NCBI GenBank assembly: GCA_027038805.1
Contig: JALWGO010000237.1
Location: 1-8,456 of the forward strand
DNA length: 8,456 nt
Source of the DNA: Thermoprotei archaeon
GTDB lineage: Archaea > Thermoproteota > Thermoprotei_A > Sulfolobales > WANQ01
Reading direction: 5' to 3'
The notes beneath the pieces are model-generated. The model ran no database searches and was not told the origin of the DNA. It worked only from the letters and a program-made list of their open reading frames with translations. Shown here piece by piece: positions 6,487-8,456 of the stretch. Positions within the stretch are counted from its first letter, which is position 1; each line of letters starts with the position of its first letter. Made by a program: the position numbers and the translations under genes.

Positions 6487-7383
6487 TCAGTTCACTCGAT
6501 GTTTTCTTATATCCTCTAGGGTTGCGAGCACTATAGCCAACAATATCAATGAGGCTCCTAGAATCTGGACGGAGGACATTGTCTCTGAGAGGAAGATGTA
6601 TGATAGGATTGAGGCGAAAACTGGTTCTAAGAGAAATATTATAGCGGCGACCTCAACTCGTATAAACCTCTGCCCATACACCTGGAGGATTGTTGCAACA
6701 TCACTACAGGCTAGGGCAAGATAGACTAGGAGGGGTAGAGCACTCACTATACCATCGACATCGAATACTCCTCCACTTATAGTGAAGGGTGCTAGGTAGA
6801 GGGTTGCGGGAAGCATAGAGTAGAAGACAAGAACTACTGGATCATAGCGTGAGTAACGGTCAACCAACACTATATAGGCAGCCCAAGCAAAAGCAGCAGC
6901 CAAGACAAGAAGATCCCCAACGTTAACCCCCCTAACACTAGGATTAGTCAAAAAATACAGTCCAGCTAAAGCGGAGAGGAGAGAAGAAGCAAGCAGGCCA
7001 GAATAACTACGCCCAACCAAACCCGAGTAAACATGTACGAATACAACACTCAACCCAGTAATAAAAGCAGCATTAGAGGCGAGAGTAAACCTCATACCCC
7101 AACCCTGAAGCCACAAGCCAACAGCATAAGTAACCCCAATAACCAGTCCACCAAAAACCAGGCCACGCTCAAACCCCCTCCTCCAGTGAAAAACAACAAC
7201 ATAGGGCAAAAGACCCAGGACAGCAATAACACTCCTCAAACCAACATACCCATACTCACCAACAAAGCCGACAACCACCTTGATAGCTGGAAAAGAAGAA
7301 CCCCACAACAAAGTAGTAGTAAGCAAAGCCAAGAAACCAGCAAACCCTCTCCCAACACCTCCTCTCAAAACAGCAACCACCAT
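6487..7383 (-). CDS. DMT-superfamily (EamA) transporter
   Basis: A 298-residue integral membrane permease with about ten hydrophobic helices arranged as two EamA repeats (about 14-143 and 155-288). The first repeat opens with LLWGSSFPAIK (25-35), a family signature. The second carries LLEPVFASILSYIFLSE (251-267), matching the conserved EamA motif near the end of each repeat. Length and topology are standard for drug/metabolite exporters, which include amino-acid and metabolite efflux carriers; the substrate cannot be inferred. The C-terminus (EDIRKHRVN) is charged and probably cytosolic. On the minus strand GAGGAGG lies only 1 nt before the ATG, so GTG at codon 2 or TTG at codon 6 are possible starts. 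A minus-strand TATA-like element (TTTTTAT, at 7438-7444) could serve it. The N-terminal half is strongly G/T-rich on the coding strand, unlike the C-terminal half. Confidence 0.92.
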   Translation of the reverse strand: MVVAVLRGGVGRGFAGFLALLTTTLLWGSSFPAIKVVVGFVGEYGYVGLRSVIAVLGLLPYVVVFHWRRGFERGLVFGGLVIGVTYAVGLWLQGWGMRFTLASNAAFITGLSVVFVHVYSGLVGRSYSGLLASSLLSALAGLYFLTNPSVRGVNVGDLLVLAAAFAWAAYIVLVDRYSRYDPVVLVFYSMLPATLYLAPFTISGGVFDVDGIVSALPLLVYLALACSDVATILQVYGQRFIRVEVAAIIFLLEPVFASILSYIFLSETMSSVQILGASLILLAIVLATLEDIRKHRVN

Positions 7384-7753
7384 CCCTCCTCAAACCCTAC
7401 GCAGTGAGAGACAAGAAAGACTTTACGCCTCTATGAGATAAAAACACTCTACATGAAAAACTGCTCTAAGATAGGCCTTACTATGCAAAACTATTAAACC
7501 GTTATTAGTGAGGGAGGATTGAGTTAAGGAGGACTATCTATTCTTTCCCACTTCTTTAAAGCCTTATACTGAATCCCAGTTGCTTAGAGCCCTTTTTCTC
7601 CTAGCTCTCTTATTCAGAATTAATCAAGTACGATCTAAGTCTAACTAGTTTTAAACCCTATATACGGTATGGATGATGTAAAAAAGGGAGTATTAGTTTA
7701 GCTGTTATAATACCGTTGGCAATACTTGTTTGAGGGCCTTAGGGGATTAGGCG
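7384..7753. other. 370-bp intergenic region between divergent genes
   Basis: No convincing gene is seen in any frame. In particular there is no Phd-like antitoxin upstream of the Doc-type gene. It holds a possible transporter promoter on the minus strand (7438-7444), TATA-like elements for the Doc gene (7659-7665 and 7705-7712), a T-rich tract at 7589-7596, and a mini-ORF at 7669-7701 followed by a short hydrophobic stretch in the next frame. No tRNA, box C/D pair or CRISPR-like repeat could be recognised by eye. Confidence 0.5.
7705..7712 (+). promoter_or_regulatory. Candidate TATA box of the Doc-type gene
   Basis: TTATAATA centres about 46 bp before the ATG at 7754 and predicts a start near 7733. 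The leader would be about 20 nt and would include the purine-rich AGGGG (7741-7745), 8 nt from the ATG. CTATATAC at 7658-7665 is an alternative that would give a leader of about 65 nt. Confidence 0.4.
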
Positions 7754-8149
7754 ATGGGATTGGATAGAGTAGTATATTATCCTACGGCATCACTAGTTGA
7801 GACAGCTGTCCGTGTTCTTAGGCGCTTATACCCTGAAGACTACATAGTATTCATACATGACGTCAACGATATTCTCTCCGCTGCCAAGTGGTGTAGGCTT
7901 AAAGCCGAATCCGCTAGGAATAAAATATTATGGTACGCTACATGCCTGTACTACTACTTTATTACTGGTCACCCCCTCAGCGATGGTAATAAGAGGTGTG
8001 CTTCACTCCTCCTATTATGGTTTCTTGAGAAGAACGGCTATGAGGTTATAGGCGACATATATACTCTAGCCTTAAATATCGCCTTAAACAAGACTAGCCT
8101 TGAGGAAACATATCAATGGCTGAAAAGAAGCATAAGAAGACAAGGGTAG
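7754..8149 (+). CDS. Doc-type Fic-domain protein (candidate toxin)
   Basis: A 131-residue single-domain Fic/Doc protein, close to the length of phage P1 Doc. The active-site motif HPLSDGNKR (73-81) is intact: His73 base, acidic Asp77, the GNK loop and Arg81. Lys80, where AMPylating Fic enzymes have Gly, is typical of Doc. Characterised P1 Doc phosphorylates elongation factor Tu and arrests translation; the same activity here is inference. The helices around it (LWYATCLYYYFITG, then CASLLLLWFLEKNG) fit the Fic fold. No (S/T)xxxE(G/N) inhibitory helix is found within the protein (TSLEET at 114-119 is only near), so inhibition should come from a partner. ATG 7754 is the first possible start because TAG (7748-7750) closes the frame. 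Phd normally precedes Doc, but no such gene is present; instead a small ORF overlaps the 3' end. Target and toxicity are unknown. Confidence 0.9.
   Translation: MGLDRVVYYPTASLVETAVRVLRRLYPEDYIVFIHDVNDILSAAKWCRLKAESARNKILWYATCLYYYFITGHPLSDGNKRCASLLLLWFLEKNGYEVIGDIYTLALNIALNKTSLEETYQWLKRSIRRQG
8102..8106 (+). promoter_or_regulatory. Ribosome binding site of the 47-residue partner gene
   Basis: GAGGA lies inside the Doc-type coding region and ends 9 nt before ATG 8116. This correct spacing supports independent initiation of the overlapping small gene, coupled to translation of the Doc-type gene. Confidence 0.5.
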
Positions 8150-8259
8150 TCTGGAAACCCGTTAAAGGCTCAGCTAAAGTAGAAGAAGAACTCTACATGA
8201 TAGCCCTAAAACACAAAGAACTCCTTGACAAACTCAGAGAATACGATCTAAAACACTAA
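8116..8259 (+). CDS. 47-residue basic/helical protein overlapping the Doc-type gene; candidate antitoxin
   Basis: I do not recognise the family. ATG 8116 starts in the +2 frame relative to the Doc-type gene, overlaps it by 34 nt, and reads 47 codons to TAA 8257-8259. TGA at 8101-8103 closes the frame upstream, so no longer form exists. The N-terminus is very basic (MAEKKHKKTR), which suits nucleic-acid binding. The rest (about 19-44) is a charged amphipathic helix, including VEEELYMIALKHKELLDKL. SAKVEE at 19-24 resembles the (S/T)xxxE(G/N) Fic-inhibitory motif but has Glu instead of Gly/Asn at the end. The tight overlap, the shared transcript and the lack of an upstream Phd make it the natural candidate for a neutralising partner of the Doc-type protein, in reversed gene order. 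This role is inference; it could be an unrelated small protein. Confidence 0.65.
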   Translation: MAEKKHKKTRVVWKPVKGSAKVEEELYMIALKHKELLDKLREYDLKH

Positions 8260-8276
8260 GCACAAGGGAAAACAGT

Positions 8277-8456
8277 TTATTCAAGCTCTCTAAGCTTTTC
8301 TCTTGCCTGCTTTATGGTAAGCTTTCCCTCCATTAGGTCTGCTGCAATACGTATTCCCTCTTCACCGTGTTGGAGGGCTTGTTCTATTATCTCACCTAGC
8401 TTACGCCTAATCTCCCGCTGATACTTAACGGGCCAGTAGGGATCCCTCCTATAGAG
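8277..8456 (-). CDS. C-terminal part of an unrecognised helical protein, 5'-partial
   Basis: The frame is open from the right edge (base 8456) through 59 codons to TAA at 8277-8279 and contains no plausible upstream start, so the gene begins outside the window. The visible part opens with LYRRDPYWPVKYQREIRRKL and continues as charged amphipathic helices (GEIIEQALQHGEEGIRIAADL, ending KQAREKLRELE). No catalytic motif, membrane segment or known domain can be identified. It converges on the 47-residue gene with 17 nt between stop codons, so both may share a transcription-termination zone. Codon use (AGG/AGA, ATA) is like its neighbours. A role linked to the Doc-type pair cannot be judged from this fragment. 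Confidence 0.62.
   Translation of the reverse strand, partial: LYRRDPYWPVKYQREIRRKLGEIIEQALQHGEEGIRIAADLMEGKLTIKQAREKLRELE

Noticed and set aside
7033..7407. 124-codon plus-strand ORF rich in Asn, Pro, Ser, Gln and Lys
   Set aside because: Antisense to the transporter N-terminal half, which encodes clear membrane helices. Its odd composition follows from the A/C-rich strand.
7535..7630. Two short basic minus-strand peptides in adjacent frames, resembling remnants of a decayed small gene
   Set aside because: Each is under 20 residues, without start codons or a recognisable family; chance in AT-rich intergenic DNA is sufficient.
7673..7733. Possible box C/D sRNA (ATGATGT resembling a C box)
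   Set aside because: The C box has a mismatch and no CTGA D box is found at a suitable distance.
7857..8051. 64-codon ORF inside the Doc-type gene
   Set aside because: Alternative frame within a gene whose Fic motif is intact; no ribosome site or family pattern seen.
8292..8326. Repeated AAGCTT hexamer
   Set aside because: Both copies lie within a coding frame on the minus strand and encode Lys-Leu; two copies are not significant.

Overview
The window looks like chromosomal DNA of a hyperthermophilic crenarchaeon, most likely Desulfurococcales-like. This is an inference from heavy use of AGG/AGA, ATA and CTA codons, GTG and TTG starts, BRE/TATA-type promoters, T-rich terminators, short intergenic gaps, and a membrane-anchored subtilase. 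No sequence search was possible, so genus and species are left open.

Layout, left to right. (1) 1-2315 (+): a cell-surface subtilisin-like serine protease (S8), cut at its 5' end by the window edge, with an intact Asp/His/Ser triad and a C-terminal membrane anchor. (2) 2316-2541: a T-rich terminator, a TGGGAA inverted repeat beside a BRE/TATA promoter, a 14-bp hairpin in the predicted RNA leader, and a 12-codon upstream ORF. (3) 2542-4959 (+): an 805-residue STAND regulator (winged helix, P-loop NTPase, second winged helix, TPR array). (4) 4968-5120 (-): an unrecognised 50-residue gene with its own divergent, apparently leaderless promoter. (5) 5277-6476 (+): a GT-B, MurG/GT28-like glycosyltransferase; its real start is probably TTG 5277. 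(6) 6487-7383 (-): a ten-helix DMT/EamA transporter. (7) 7384-7753: a 370-bp intergenic stretch with promoters but no convincing gene. (8) 7754-8149 (+): a Doc-type Fic protein, overlapped by 34 nt by a 47-residue basic/helical small gene at 8116-8259. (9) 8277-8456 (-): the C-terminal part of an unrecognised helical protein running off the right edge.

The genes do not form one pathway. The protease and the glycosyltransferase are plausibly cell-envelope functions. The STAND protein is a candidate signal-responsive transcription regulator with an elaborate 5' control region. The Doc-like gene and its overlapping partner are the best candidate for an unusual two-gene system: no Phd-like gene lies upstream, and the small partner lies downstream and overlaps. 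A second unusual property is compositional: inside single genes the coding strand switches abruptly between G/T-rich and A/C-rich blocks.
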